This document shows positions 1 to 8,300 of a stretch of DNA of 10,220 nt, in pieces. The notes under the pieces are model-generated. The model was given only the letters and a program-made list of their open reading frames with translations, ran no database searches and was not told the DNA's origin. The stretch lies in the NCBI GenBank assembly GCA_035545535.1, contig DASZYF010000082.1, positions 1 to 10,220 on the forward strand. Reading direction: 5' to 3'. The DNA is from DASZYF01 sp035545535 (GTDB lineage Bacteria > Actinomycetota > Actinomycetes > Mycobacteriales > CAJCIY01). A program made the translations under genes and the position numbers. The first letter of the stretch is position 1. The number at the start of each line of letters is the position of its first letter.

Positions 1-1237
1 GGTGGAACGGGAGCCGGGCGGTGGCGCGCGCCAGCCGGCCGGGCCCGCGCGCGGCGAGCGCCTGCGCGACGCCCGGCTCGGAGCGCGCGAACGAGGCGAG
101 CATCCCGACCGCGAACAGCGTGAGCACCAACGACGTCCCGCCGAAGGAGATCAGCGGGAGCGGGATGCCGGTGACCGGCAGCAGGCCGACGACGTAGCCC
201 ATGTTGATGAGCGCCTGGCCGACGAGCCACGTGGTCACGGCCGCCGAGGCCAGCCGGACGAACGGGTCGCGCGTGCGGGCCGCGATGCGGAACCCGGCGT
301 ACCCGAGCACGACGAACAGGCCGACGACGGCGAGTGTGCCGACGAGGCCGAGCTCCTCGCCGATGATCGCGAAGATGTAGTCGGTGTGTGCGTTCGGCAG
401 CGATCCCCACTTGGCGCGTGAAGCACCCAGGCCCTCACCCCACCAGCCGCCCGAGGCGAGCGCGTACAGGCCCTGCACGGCCTGGTAGCCGCCGCTCTGG
501 CTGTGCTTGAACGGGTGCGCGAACGTCGTGAGGCGCTGCAAGCGGTACGGCTCGACGACGGCGAGCAGACCGATGAGCGTGACGATGACCCCGGCGACCA
601 TGCCGAACATCCGCATCGGTGCACCGACCACGAACAGCAGCGACAGGACGACCAGGATCATCGTCACCGTCGTGCCGAGGTCGGGCTCGGCCATGACGAG
701 CATCACGAACAGCGCGGTGACCGGCAGCAGCGGCACGACGAGGTGCTTCCAGTCGCGCAGCAGCTTCTGCTTGCGGACGAGCAGGTCGGCGCCCCAGATC
801 GCGAGCGCGAGCTTCGCCGGCTCGCTGGGCTGCAGCTGCGCGGGGCCGAGGTCGATCCAGCGCGTCGCGCCGGAGACGCGCGTGCCGATGCCGGGCACGA
901 GGACGACGAACAAGCCGAGCGCGCTGACGACGAGCATCGGGTAGGCGAGCATCCGCCAGGTCTTGGCCGGCAGGCGCGATGCGACGGCGAGCAGGGGCAG
1001 TCCGGCGACGAGCCACAGCGCCTGCTTGTCGAAGACCGCGAACGACGATCCGTGCACCGCGAACGACCGCACGCTCGATGCCGACAGCACCATGACGAGG
1101 CCGATCGTCACGAGCAGCCCGCTGGACCACATGACGAGGTGGTAGGAGGTGAGCGGCCGCGCGAGGAACGGGACGGTGCTGCGCGCCGGCGCGCGGTCAG
1201 CGACGCGAGGGCGGGGAAGGTCGGCCGCGACGGCCAC
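1..1237 (-). CDS. ftsW: FtsW, septal SEDS peptidoglycan glycosyltransferase (3' end outside window)
   Basis: Membrane enzyme that polymerises lipid II into septal glycan strands, working as a pair with the transpeptidase FtsI. Reading the minus strand from a GTG at 1237 gives 412 uninterrupted residues to the window edge, with no stop seen. SEDS hallmarks are visible: 'RWIDLGPAQLQPSEPAKLA' (residues 126-144), 'AEPDLGTT' (183-190), 'LPNAHTDYIFAIIGEELG' (280-297), whose Asp286 sits where the essential SEDS aspartate is expected, and 'GLLPVTGIPLPLISFGGTS' (351-369). About ten hydrophobic segments follow a roughly 30-residue cytoplasmic N-terminus. The GTG start has AGAGGA nine bases upstream and lies 33 bases after the murD stop, which is in the same frame, so the start cannot lie further upstream. 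RodA is the main alternative, but the position directly after murD supports FtsW. The last visible residues are a basic cytoplasmic tail; the true C-terminus is unknown. Confidence 0.96.
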   Translation of the reverse strand, partial: MAVAADLPRPRVADRAPARSTVPFLARPLTSYHLVMWSSGLLVTIGLVMVLSASSVRSFAVHGSSFAVFDKQALWLVAGLPLLAVASRLPAKTWRMLAYPMLVVSALGLFVVLVPGIGTRVSGATRWIDLGPAQLQPSEPAKLALAIWGADLLVRKQKLLRDWKHLVVPLLPVTALFVMLVMAEPDLGTTVTMILVVLSLLFVVGAPMRMFGMVAGVIVTLIGLLAVVEPYRLQRLTTFAHPFKHSQSGGYQAVQGLYALASGGWWGEGLGASRAKWGSLPNAHTDYIFAIIGEELGLVGTLAVVGLFVVLGYAGFRIAARTRDPFVRLASAAVTTWLVGQALINMGYVVGLLPVTGIPLPLISFGGTSLVLTLFAVGMLASFARSEPGVAQALAARGPGRLARATARLPFH

Positions 1238-1246
1238 GGGGAAGTG

Positions 1247-1252
1247 TCCTCT
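1247..1252 (-). promoter_or_regulatory. Ribosome binding site of ftsW
   Basis: AGAGGA on the minus strand, nine bases before the GTG at 1237, inside the 33-base murD-ftsW gap. This is one of only two gaps in the operon, so ftsW appears to recruit ribosomes itself rather than relying on stop-start coupling. The site is what decides the ftsW start. Confidence 0.65.
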
Positions 1253-1270
1253 CTGCGGATCGTCCGAGAG

Positions 1271-2641
1271 CTACCCCTCGTCGATGAGCGTCCGTACTGC
1301 GGCGGCGAAGACATCGCCCCGTTCGGCGTAGTCGCGGAACATGTCCATCGACGCAGCCGCCGGAGCGAGCAGCACCGTGTCGCCTGGTTCCGCGAGGCTG
1401 GCTGCCTCGCGCACGCCATCGTCCAGCGTCGAAGCCCTCACGAGCGTGATCTGCGGCGCGTGTCGCGCGAACGCTTCGGCGATCTCACCCGCGCTCTCAC
1501 CGATGAGCACCGCCGCCCGCAGTCGCGGAGCGGCTGCGATGACCACGTCATCGAACGCGAGTCCCTTGTTGCGGCCGCCGGCGATCCAGACGACCGAGTC
1601 GAACCCGGACAGGCTGGCGATCGCCGCGTGCGGGTTCGTCGCCTTGCTGTCGTCGACGTAGCGAACGCCGGCGTGATCGCCGACCACCTGCACGCGGTGA
1701 GCTCCCGGTGCGAACGAGGCGAGCGCCGCCTGCACCGCTTCGGCCGGCACGCCGGCGGCGCGGGCGAGCGCCGCCGCAGCGAGCGCGTCGGTGACGAGGT
1801 GCGGTGCGGCCAGCGACGGAGCCTCGGCGAGGTCGAGCAGCAGGTCGGCCCGGGCCGGGGCACCGTCGCCGAACGCGCGGTCGACGAGCAGCACGGCACC
1901 GGTCTCCTGCTCGACGACGACGCCGATCTCCCCCGCCCCGGGCGGGCCGAGGCGCACGGTGACCTGCCGTCCCGGCGCATCCGCCAGCAGCCGCACCGAG
2001 GTCGGGTCCTCGGCCACGCCGACCGCGACTGTGCCGCTGGCGAAGACCTGCGCCTTCGCCTGTTCGTACGCCGTGCGCGAGCCGTGCCAGTCGAGGTGGT
2101 CGTCGGCGATGTTGAGCACCACCGCCGCGAGCGGGACGACGCTCGGCGCCCAGTGCAGCTGGAAGCTCGACAGCTCGACGGCGAGGACCTCGTAGGGCGG
2201 CACCGCACGGACGACGTCGAGGATCGGCGTGCCGATGTTGCCCGCAGTGGTCGCGTGCCGGCCGGCCTCCTGCAGCATCGCGCCGAGCATCTCGGTGGTC
2301 GTCGTCTTGCCGTTCGTGCCGGTGACGACGAGCCAGTCGGTGCCGGTGTCACGCGACAGCCGCCACGCGAGCTCGACGTCACCCCACACGGGGACGCCGG
2401 CGTCCGCGGCCGCCCGCATCAGCGGGTGGCGCGGCGGGAAGCCCGGTGACGTGACGACGAGCTCGGTGCCGTCGGGCAGCCGGGATGCGCTGCCGTCCGC
2501 GTCGTCGACGACCGTGACGAGCGCACCGAGCGGCTCGAGCGCCCGCACGACGCTGTCGCCGGTGCGGCCGGCGCCGGCGACGACGACGGACAGCCCCCTC
2601 CAGTCGGGGAGCTGGCGAGCCGGGCGGGGCGGCTCCGTCAT
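1271..2641 (-). CDS. murD: MurD, UDP-N-acetylmuramoyl-L-alanine:D-glutamate ligase
   Basis: Cytoplasmic ATP-dependent ligase that adds D-glutamate to UDP-MurNAc-L-Ala. The protein has 456 residues, the usual family length. A Rossmann-like N-terminal domain binds UDP ('VVVAGAGRTGDSVVRAL', residues 19-35). The Mur ligase central domain follows, with P-loop 'GTNGKTTTTE' (108-117), 'ELSSFQL' (156-162), 'NIADDHLDWHG' (177-187) and Lys196 of 'YEQAKAQVF' at the expected carbamylated-lysine position. The C-terminal domain has 'DDSKATNPHA' (330-339), 'IAGGRNKG' (353-360) and 'LLAPAAASMDMF' (424-435). The DDSKATN and SxDMF motifs separate MurD from MurE, MurF and MurC. The ATG at 2641 overlaps the mraY stop as ATGA. 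The reading frame stays open further upstream, but that stretch is the mraY coding region read in another frame. No clear Shine-Dalgarno precedes the ATG, so expression probably depends on coupling to mraY. The stop is TAG. Confidence 0.97.
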   Translation of the reverse strand: MTEPPRPARQLPDWRGLSVVVAGAGRTGDSVVRALEPLGALVTVVDDADGSASRLPDGTELVVTSPGFPPRHPLMRAAADAGVPVWGDVELAWRLSRDTGTDWLVVTGTNGKTTTTEMLGAMLQEAGRHATTAGNIGTPILDVVRAVPPYEVLAVELSSFQLHWAPSVVPLAAVVLNIADDHLDWHGSRTAYEQAKAQVFASGTVAVGVAEDPTSVRLLADAPGRQVTVRLGPPGAGEIGVVVEQETGAVLLVDRAFGDGAPARADLLLDLAEAPSLAAPHLVTDALAAAALARAAGVPAEAVQAALASFAPGAHRVQVVGDHAGVRYVDDSKATNPHAAIASLSGFDSVVWIAGGRNKGLAFDDVVIAAAPRLRAAVLIGESAGEIAEAFARHAPQITLVRASTLDDGVREAASLAEPGDTVLLAPAAASMDMFRDYAERGDVFAAAVRTLIDEG

Positions 2642-3696
2642 GACTTGTGCGAGAGGAACTCGGCGTAGAAGAGCCCGAGGCCGAGCGCCACCGCGAGGCC
2701 GGCGATGATCCAGAAGCGCACGATCACCGTCATCTCCTCCCACCCGGCGAGCTCGAAGTGGTGATGGATCGGAGCCATGCGGAAGAAGCGCTTCTTTGTG
2801 GTCTTGAACACCGCCACCTGGATCATCACCGACACGGTCTCGAGGACGAACAGGCCGCCGAGGATCGGCAGCAGCAGCTCGGTCCGGCCCAGCACGGCGA
2901 TGGCCGCGAACGCACCGCCGAGGCCCAGCGCGCCGGTGTCGCCCATGATGATCTGCGCCGGGTTGGCGTTCCACCACAGGAAGCCGAAGCACGCGCCCAT
3001 GCCCGCGGCGGCGAACAGCGCGAGGTCGAGCGGGTCGCGCACCGGGTAGCAGTTGGTGAGGTGCGTCGCGCACGGGTTGCGGAACTGCCAGAACGAGATG
3101 ACCACGTACGCGCCGAAGATCATCGCGCTCACGCCACTGGCCAGGCCGTCGAGGCCGTCGGTGAGGTTGACGCCGTTGCTCGTGCCGCTGAACACGAGGT
3201 AGATCCACACGACGAAGAGCACGCCGCCGAGACTGATCGCGCTGTCGCGCACGAACGAGACGTGCACGGAGCCGGGTGAGAGGCCGTGCGTGTTCTTGAG
3301 GTGCTCCGCGAGCAGCGCGAACGAGACCGCCACGACGAGCTGGCCGATGAGCTTCGCGCGCTTGTTCAGCCCCAGGCTGCGCTGCCGGTAGATCTTGATG
3401 AGGTCGTCGGCCGCGCCGACCGCGCCGAGGCCGAACATCGCCAGCAGCGCCAGGAGCCCGGACGCGGTGGGGCCGGTCATGTTGACGCCGTGCGCGCCGA
3501 AGTAGCCGACCGCGGTGGCGAGCAGGATCGCGACGCCGCCCATGGTCGGCGTGCCGCGCTTGCTGATGTGGGTCTGCGGGCCGTCCTCGCGGATCTCCTG
3601 GCCGTAGCCGATCCGCCGGAACAGCTGGATGAGGTACTTCGTGCCGAGCAGCGAGACGACGAGCGCGAACGCCGCCGCCGCCAGCACGCCCCTCAC
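2638..3696 (-). CDS. mraY: MraY, phospho-MurNAc-pentapeptide transferase (lipid I synthase)
   Basis: Integral membrane enzyme that transfers phospho-MurNAc-pentapeptide from UDP to undecaprenyl phosphate, making lipid I. From the GTG at 3696 it has 352 residues, close to the family norm, with about ten hydrophobic segments. Signature motifs: 'KRGTPTMGG' (46-54), 'ADDLIKIYRQRSLGL' (96-110) with the Asp97-Asp98 pair, 'SNGVNLTDGLDGLA' (173-186) with Asp180 and Asp183, 'NANPAQIIMGDTGALGLGG' (243-261), and 'PIHHHFE' (309-315). Two cysteines, Cys209 and Cys216, sit in an extracytoplasmic loop just before 'VRDPLD'; I recall this loop as common in Actinomycetota, and a disulfide is possible. The frame is open for another 111 codons upstream, but that stretch is the other-frame reading of murF. 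The GTG overlaps the murF stop as GTGA and has AGAGGG and GGAG purine runs just upstream (3699-3709). Its own stop overlaps the murD ATG. Confidence 0.97.
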   Translation of the reverse strand: MRGVLAAAAFALVVSLLGTKYLIQLFRRIGYGQEIREDGPQTHISKRGTPTMGGVAILLATAVGYFGAHGVNMTGPTASGLLALLAMFGLGAVGAADDLIKIYRQRSLGLNKRAKLIGQLVVAVSFALLAEHLKNTHGLSPGSVHVSFVRDSAISLGGVLFVVWIYLVFSGTSNGVNLTDGLDGLASGVSAMIFGAYVVISFWQFRNPCATHLTNCYPVRDPLDLALFAAAGMGACFGFLWWNANPAQIIMGDTGALGLGGAFAAIAVLGRTELLLPILGGLFVLETVSVMIQVAVFKTTKKRFFRMAPIHHHFELAGWEEMTVIVRFWIIAGLAVALGLGLFYAEFLSHKS

Positions 3697-5084
3697 AGCT
3701 CCACCCTCTCGTCTGCGGGCCCGGCCGCGCCCGTTGCGTCGGCGACCAGCGCCTCCGCGAGCCGTTCGAGCCCGCGGGACCGGGAGGCCTTCACGAGCAC
3801 GAGGTCGCCGGGGCGCAGCTCGGCGCGCAGCAGCTTGAGCGCCGCGTCGATGTCGTCCACCCGGGTGGACCGCTCCCCCGCGGCGACGTGCAACGCGACC
3901 ATCGGCGAGTCGCCCGCGCCGATCGCGACGACGCGGTCGACGCCCGCCTCCGCGGCGAACCGGCCGACCTCCTGGTGGTGCCCGGAGCTGTCGGGACCGA
4001 GCTCGCCCATCTCCGCGAGGACGGCCCACGCCCGGCGGCCGGTGCCGCGCGTCATCGCCCGGATGGTGCTGATGGCGGCCTTCATGGACTCGGGGTTCGC
4101 GTTGTAGGCGTCGTTCACGACGGTCACCCCGTCGCTCCTCTCGTGCACCTCCATCCGCCAGCGCGACGCCGGCTCGGCCGCTTCCAGCGCGGCGAAGGCG
4201 TCGTCATCAGCGACGCCGGCGGCGCGGGCCGCCGCGAGCGCGGCCAGCGCGTTGTGCACCTGGTGCACGCCGACGAGGCGCAGGGCGACGCGCCGGCCGT
4301 CGACCGTGAACGAGGCCCGCCCGCGATCGTCGGTGGCGATGTCGGTCGCGCGCACGTCCGCCGCGGCCGCCGTGCCGAAGCGGAGGACCTGCGTCTCGGG
4401 CGCGACCGGCATCGCCGACACCAGCGCGTCGTCAGCGTTGATCACGGCGACGCGCGCACCGTGCAGGAGCTCGGACTTCGCGGCCGCGGTGGCTTCGCGC
4501 GTGCCGAACTCGCCGACGTGCGCGGTGCCGACGTTGAGCACGACCGAGATCGTCGGCTGCGCGATGGCGACGAGGCGCGCGATGTGCCCGATCCCGCGGG
4601 CTCCGTACTCGAGGACGAGGACGCGCGTGTCCGCGTCGCAGCGCAGCACCGTGAGCGGCAGCCCGATGTCGTTGTTGAACGATCCCGGCGGCGCGACGAC
4701 GGGGCCGAGCGAGGCGAGCACGACCGCGAGCAGGTCCTTCGTCGTCGTCTTGCCGCTCGAGCCGGTGACGCCGACCCGGGTCAGCTGCGGAAGCCGGCGC
4801 AGCTGCGCGGCGGCGAGGCGCCCCAGCGCGGCGGTCGTGTCCGGGACGACGACCGCCGGCGCGCCGACGGGGCGTTCCGCGAGCACGCCCGTGGCGCCGC
4901 GCGCGACCGCGTCGCCGACGTGGTGGTGGCCGTCGGTGCGCTCACCGCGGAACGCGACGAACAGCGCCCCGCCGGCGACCTGCCGCGAGTCGATCGCCGC
5001 CGTCGTGACCACCTCGTCGCCGGTCGCGTCGAAGAGAGCCCCGCCGGTGGCGTCGGCGATGTCAGCGAGCGTCCAGGGCGTCAC
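3693..5084 (-). CDS. murF: MurF, UDP-MurNAc-tripeptide D-alanyl-D-alanine ligase
   Basis: Cytoplasmic ATP-dependent ligase that adds D-Ala-D-Ala to the UDP-MurNAc-tripeptide, completing the soluble precursor used by MraY. The 463 residues fit the family. Visible motifs: 'IDSRQVAGGALFVAFRGERTDGHHH' region (31-55) in the N-terminal substrate domain, P-loop 'GSSGKTTTK' (108-116), 'FNNDIGLPLTVL' (136-147), 'LEYGARGIGHI' (158-168; most family members have EMG where this one has EYG), 'LNVGTAHVGEFG' (183-194), 'VNDAYNANPESMKAA' (323-337) and 'VKASRSRGLE' (431-440). 'SFNNDIGLP' with 'NDAYNANP' is diagnostic of MurF among Mur ligases. The middle-domain strand pair between 'LRFGT' and 'HQVHNALAA' is of normal length, unlike in the neighbouring MurE. 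The GTG start overlaps the murE stop (GTGA), and the stop overlaps the mraY GTG (GTGA). Confidence 0.97.
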   Translation of the reverse strand: MTPWTLADIADATGGALFDATGDEVVTTAAIDSRQVAGGALFVAFRGERTDGHHHVGDAVARGATGVLAERPVGAPAVVVPDTTAALGRLAAAQLRRLPQLTRVGVTGSSGKTTTKDLLAVVLASLGPVVAPPGSFNNDIGLPLTVLRCDADTRVLVLEYGARGIGHIARLVAIAQPTISVVLNVGTAHVGEFGTREATAAAKSELLHGARVAVINADDALVSAMPVAPETQVLRFGTAAAADVRATDIATDDRGRASFTVDGRRVALRLVGVHQVHNALAALAAARAAGVADDDAFAALEAAEPASRWRMEVHERSDGVTVVNDAYNANPESMKAAISTIRAMTRGTGRRAWAVLAEMGELGPDSSGHHQEVGRFAAEAGVDRVVAIGAGDSPMVALHVAAGERSTRVDDIDAALKLLRAELRPGDLVLVKASRSRGLERLAEALVADATGAAGPADERVEL

Positions 5085-6490
5085 GGCCGGCCCGCCTCGA
5101 TGATGCTGTGGCGCAGCACGTCCCGGTCGTCGAAGGGCGTGACGACGCCGCCGACGTCCTGGCCCGTCTCGTGGCCCTTGCCTGCGACGACGACGGTGTC
5201 GCCGCGCTGCGCGAGCGCGACCGCGCGCGCGATCGCGCGCGCCCGGTCCGGCTCGACCGCCACGCGATCGCGCGCGTCGACCGGCACCCCCGCGAGCATG
5301 GCCGCGAGGATGTCGGCGCTGCGCTCCGAGCGCGGGTTGTCGTCGGTCAGGATCGCGACGTCGCTGCCGGTCGCGGCGGCCGCGCCCATGAGCGGGCGCT
5401 TGCCGGCATCGCGATCTCCGCCGCAGCCGAGCACGACGATGAGGCGGCCTTCGCTGAGCGGCCGCAGCGCGGCGAGCAACCGCGTCACGGCTGCGGGGGT
5501 GTGCGCGTAGTCGACGACGGCGAGGTAGTCCTGCCCCTCGTCGATGCGCTCGAGCCGCCCCGGCACCCCGGTGAGTGACGCGACCCCCGATGCGGCGACG
5601 TCGGGTGCGATGCCGGTCGCCGCGAGTGCCGCGACCGCGAGCGCGGCGTTGCGTTCGTTGAAGTCACCGAGCAGCTGCGTGCGCGCACGCGCATCGGCAC
5701 CGACGCGCACCACCTCGACACCCCGCACCTCGTCCGCGAGCCGCGCCCCCCAGGGGTCAGCGACGTCGATGACGGCGAGGTCGGTGAACGCCGGTGTGAA
5801 CAGCATCGCCTTGGCGGCGAAGTAGTCCTCCATGTCGGCGTGGAAGTCGAGATGGTCCTGCGAGAGGTTCGTGAACAGGGCGGCGGCGAAGCGGGTGCCC
5901 GCCACGCGTCCGAGCGCGAGCGCGTGCGAGCTCACCTCGATCGCGCAGGCTTGCACGCCGCGCTCGACCATCACCGCGAGCAGCGCCTGCAGCTCGGTCG
6001 CCTCGGGCGTGGTGCGCACGCTCGGGACCACCTCGCCGGCCACGTGCGACTCGATCGTGCCGATGAGACCGGTGGTCCGGCCGGCGGCGCGCAGGCCGGC
6101 CTCGAGCAGGTACGCCGTCGTCGTCTTGCCGTTGGTGCCGGTGACGCCGTAGACCGCCAGCTTCCGTGACGGCTCGCCGAACACCGCAGCGGACACGGCG
6201 CCGAGCACCTTGCGCGGGTCGGCGACGACGAGCGTCGGCGTCGTCCCCTCGATCGGGTGGTCGGACAGCACGGCGACGGCACCGCGCTCGACGGCATCGC
6301 CGGCGAAGGCGGCCCCGTGCACGTGGGCGCCCGCCAGTGCGGCGTAGAGATCACCGGGCTGCACCGCCCTCGAGTCGTGCGTGATGCCGGTGACGTGCAC
6401 GTCCGCTGCTGGGTCCGGGGTGGCTCCGGCCACCGCGGCGAGCGCGCTGAGCGACACCGGCTCCACCCGCACCGGGCGCAGCGCGAGCAT
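5081..6490 (-). CDS. murE: MurE, UDP-MurNAc-L-Ala-D-Glu:meso-diaminopimelate ligase, short middle domain
   Basis: Cytoplasmic ATP-dependent ligase that adds the third stem-peptide residue. 'LTDDNPRSE' (381-389) holds the DNPR motif that selects meso-diaminopimelate over lysine. Other motifs: 'THDSRAVQPGDLYAAL' (37-52), P-loop 'GTNGKTTT' (118-125), 'RTTPEATELQ' (159-168), 'EVSSHALALGRV' (185-196), 'NLSQDHLDFH' (208-217), Lys227 of 'YFAAKAMLF' at the carbamylated-lysine position, 'VDYAHTP' (326-332), 'GCGGDRDAGKRP' (355-366) and 'GKGHE' (437-441). At 469 residues it is shorter than typical MurE (E. coli about 495, mycobacteria about 535 from memory). The shortfall lies at residues 258-282, where about 30 residues of the middle-domain strands are missing before 'GDFNERNA'. 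The ATG at 6490 follows the ftsI stop after 10 bases and has only a weak ribosome site. A GTG at codon 12, preceded by GTGGAG, is a possible alternative start. Confidence 0.95.
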   Translation of the reverse strand: MLALRPVRVEPVSLSALAAVAGATPDPAADVHVTGITHDSRAVQPGDLYAALAGAHVHGAAFAGDAVERGAVAVLSDHPIEGTTPTLVVADPRKVLGAVSAAVFGEPSRKLAVYGVTGTNGKTTTAYLLEAGLRAAGRTTGLIGTIESHVAGEVVPSVRTTPEATELQALLAVMVERGVQACAIEVSSHALALGRVAGTRFAAALFTNLSQDHLDFHADMEDYFAAKAMLFTPAFTDLAVIDVADPWGARLADEVRGVEVVRVGADARARTQLLGDFNERNAALAVAALAATGIAPDVAASGVASLTGVPGRLERIDEGQDYLAVVDYAHTPAAVTRLLAALRPLSEGRLIVVLGCGGDRDAGKRPLMGAAAATGSDVAILTDDNPRSERSADILAAMLAGVPVDARDRVAVEPDRARAIARAVALAQRGDTVVVAGKGHETGQDVGGVVTPFDDRDVLRHSIIEAGRP

Positions 6491-6500
6491 GGGCGCGAGG

Positions 6501-8300
6501 CTACTTGTCGAGCGACAGCGTCCACTGCGGGGGCTTGGTGCCGGACGGCGTGATCCCCATCTCCCGCAGTGCGAAGCTCATCACGGTCTTGAACACGGGC
6601 GCGGAGATCACGCCGCCGAAGTGGGCGCCCTGCGGGTGGTCGAGCACGACCTCGACGAGCAGCTTCGGGTTCTCGGCGGGGGCGAACCCGACGAAGGACG
6701 CGACGTAGCCGCCGTCGTACCGGCCGTCGGCGCCGATGGCCTGCGCGGTGCCGGTCTTGCCCGCGATGCGGTAGCCCGGGATGGCGGCCTCGGGTGCCGT
6801 GCCGGTCTCGCCGGTGACGGCCTCGAGCATGCGCGACAGCGTCTTCGCGGTCTGGGGCGACACGACGCGCACCGGCGCCGGGTGCTTGGCCGGGCGGAAG
6901 ATGCCCTTGGCGTCGGTGCTGCCCGCGATGATCCGTGCCGGGACGCGCAGCCCGCCGTTGGCGATGGTCGCGTACGCGTCGGCCACCTGCAGCGCGGTGA
7001 CGCTCATGCCCTGCCCGAAGGGGATGGTGCTGGCGGACGACGGGTTCAGGCCGGCGAGCGCGGGGATCACGCCGGCGCTCTCACCGGGCAGCCCCGAGCC
7101 CGGCTTCTTCCCGAGGCCGAACAGGTCCAGGTACTTGTAGATGGTCGGCATGCCGACCATCTGCGCAACCTCGTCGGTCCCGATGTTGCTCGACTGCGCG
7201 AGCACGCCGGTGAACGTGAGGTGCTCGGTGCCGTGGTTCTCGGCGTCGTTGATGACGGTCGGGCGGCCCGGCCAGTGGCCGACCGGGGGCACGGTGACCT
7301 CGGTGTTCGGTGTCACCACACCTTCCTGCAGCGCGGCCGCCGCGGTGATGACCTTGTTCACCGAGCCGGGCTCGTAGACGTTCTCCACGGCGCCGAGGTG
7401 CAGCTTGGCGGGGTCGATCGGCTTCGACGCGTCGAAGCCGGGGACGCTCGCGAGGGCGAGCACCTCGCCGGTGTGCGGGTTCATGACGACGATGTGGCCG
7501 CCGCGCGATCCGGTGGCCTGCACCTGCGCGAGCAGCGCGCTCTGCGCCTCCCACTGCAGATCGCGGTCGAGCGTGAGGCGCACGCGCTGGCCGTCGACGG
7601 CGGGAGTCTCCTCGGTGCCGGCCTGCGGGATGACGCGACCCTGCGGGTCGAGCTGCTCCTCGACCCGGCCGGCGGTGCCGGCGAGCAGCTTGTCCATCGT
7701 CAGCTCGACGCCGGACAGGCCCTGGTCGTCGGAGCCGGTGACACCGACGACCTGCGCAGCGAGCGGGCCGCCCGGGTGGTCGCGGCGCACCTCGCGCTGC
7801 ACGACCACGCCGGACAGGTCGAGAGCGCTGATCTCGTTGCCGACGGCGACGTCGACGTCGTGCGCGATCACGACGTAGCGCGACCCCTTGGGCGCACCTT
7901 CGATCGCGGCGGCGACCTTCTGCACGTCCATGCCGAGCCGCGACGACAACCCGCCGGCGACACCGCCGATGTCGGTGACCTCTGTCGGGTCGACGGCGAT
8001 GAGCCGGGCGTCGACGTCCTGGGCGAACGCGCGGCCGTTGCGGTCGACGATGGCGCCGCGGCTCGCGGGGATGACCGTGACGTGTGAGCGCTGCTCCTGC
8101 GCCTTCGCGGCGTAGGCGGTCGCGTCGAGGCCCTGGAGCTGCACGAGGCGCGCGGAGATGAGCAGCATCAGCAGCAGGACGCCGCTGACGCTGGCGCGCA
8201 GCCGGGTGGCGGGCCGGCCCAGCCGGCGCCGACGGGTGCGCACCGGCTTGCGCGCGCCGATGCGCGGGACCGGGCCCGCGGTGCGGCGCTGCGTCGTCAC
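6501..8300 (-). CDS. ftsI: FtsI / PBP3, septal peptidoglycan D,D-transpeptidase (class B PBP)
   Basis: Class B penicillin-binding protein that crosslinks septal peptidoglycan outside the membrane, in complex with FtsW and FtsL. It has 599 residues. A basic cytoplasmic N-terminus (residues 1-37, including RTRRRR) precedes a single membrane anchor at about 39-56. The pedestal domain begins near 'IPASRGAIVDRNGRAFA' (77-93). The transpeptidase domain carries all three active-site motifs: 'EPGSVNK' (310-316) with catalytic Ser313 and Lys316, 'SSN' (370-372) and 'KTGTAQ' (515-520). 'GEVLALASVPGFD' (278-290) and 'IPFGQGMSVTALQ' (426-438) are also class B signatures. There is no C-terminal PASTA domain, which sets it apart from the PonA/PBP2x types. 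The GTG at 8300 overlaps the ftsL stop (GTGA), with AAGGTGA about seven bases upstream inside ftsL. The stop is TAG. Confidence 0.97.
   Translation of the reverse strand: MTTQRRTAGPVPRIGARKPVRTRRRRLGRPATRLRASVSGVLLLMLLISARLVQLQGLDATAYAAKAQEQRSHVTVIPASRGAIVDRNGRAFAQDVDARLIAVDPTEVTDIGGVAGGLSSRLGMDVQKVAAAIEGAPKGSRYVVIAHDVDVAVGNEISALDLSGVVVQREVRRDHPGGPLAAQVVGVTGSDDQGLSGVELTMDKLLAGTAGRVEEQLDPQGRVIPQAGTEETPAVDGQRVRLTLDRDLQWEAQSALLAQVQATGSRGGHIVVMNPHTGEVLALASVPGFDASKPIDPAKLHLGAVENVYEPGSVNKVITAAAALQEGVVTPNTEVTVPPVGHWPGRPTVINDAENHGTEHLTFTGVLAQSSNIGTDEVAQMVGMPTIYKYLDLFGLGKKPGSGLPGESAGVIPALAGLNPSSASTIPFGQGMSVTALQVADAYATIANGGLRVPARIIAGSTDAKGIFRPAKHPAPVRVVSPQTAKTLSRMLEAVTGETGTAPEAAIPGYRIAGKTGTAQAIGADGRYDGGYVASFVGFAPAENPKLLVEVVLDHPQGAHFGGVISAPVFKTVMSFALREMGITPSGTKPPQWTLSLDK

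Noticed and set aside
435..1130. Minus-strand open frame of 231 codons overlapping ftsW in another frame
   Set aside because: It is Ala/Arg-rich with no membrane segments, whereas the alternative frame from 1237 gives continuous, motif-complete FtsW.
503..2449. Long open frame on the plus strand (about 648 codons) across ftsW and murD
   Set aside because: It is antisense to two certain genes. Its translation is dominated by Arg, Asp, Glu, Gly and His with no domain signature, as expected from the complement of G/C-ending codons.
3888..5510. Plus-strand open frame of 540 codons opposite murF and murE
   Set aside because: Low-complexity Arg/Asp/Gly translation without motifs, wholly covered by two recognised genes on the other strand.
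6381..8087. Plus-strand open frame of 568 codons opposite ftsI
   Set aside because: Same artefact of high G+C. The minus strand encodes a complete PBP with all active-site motifs, and the plus translation resembles no known family.
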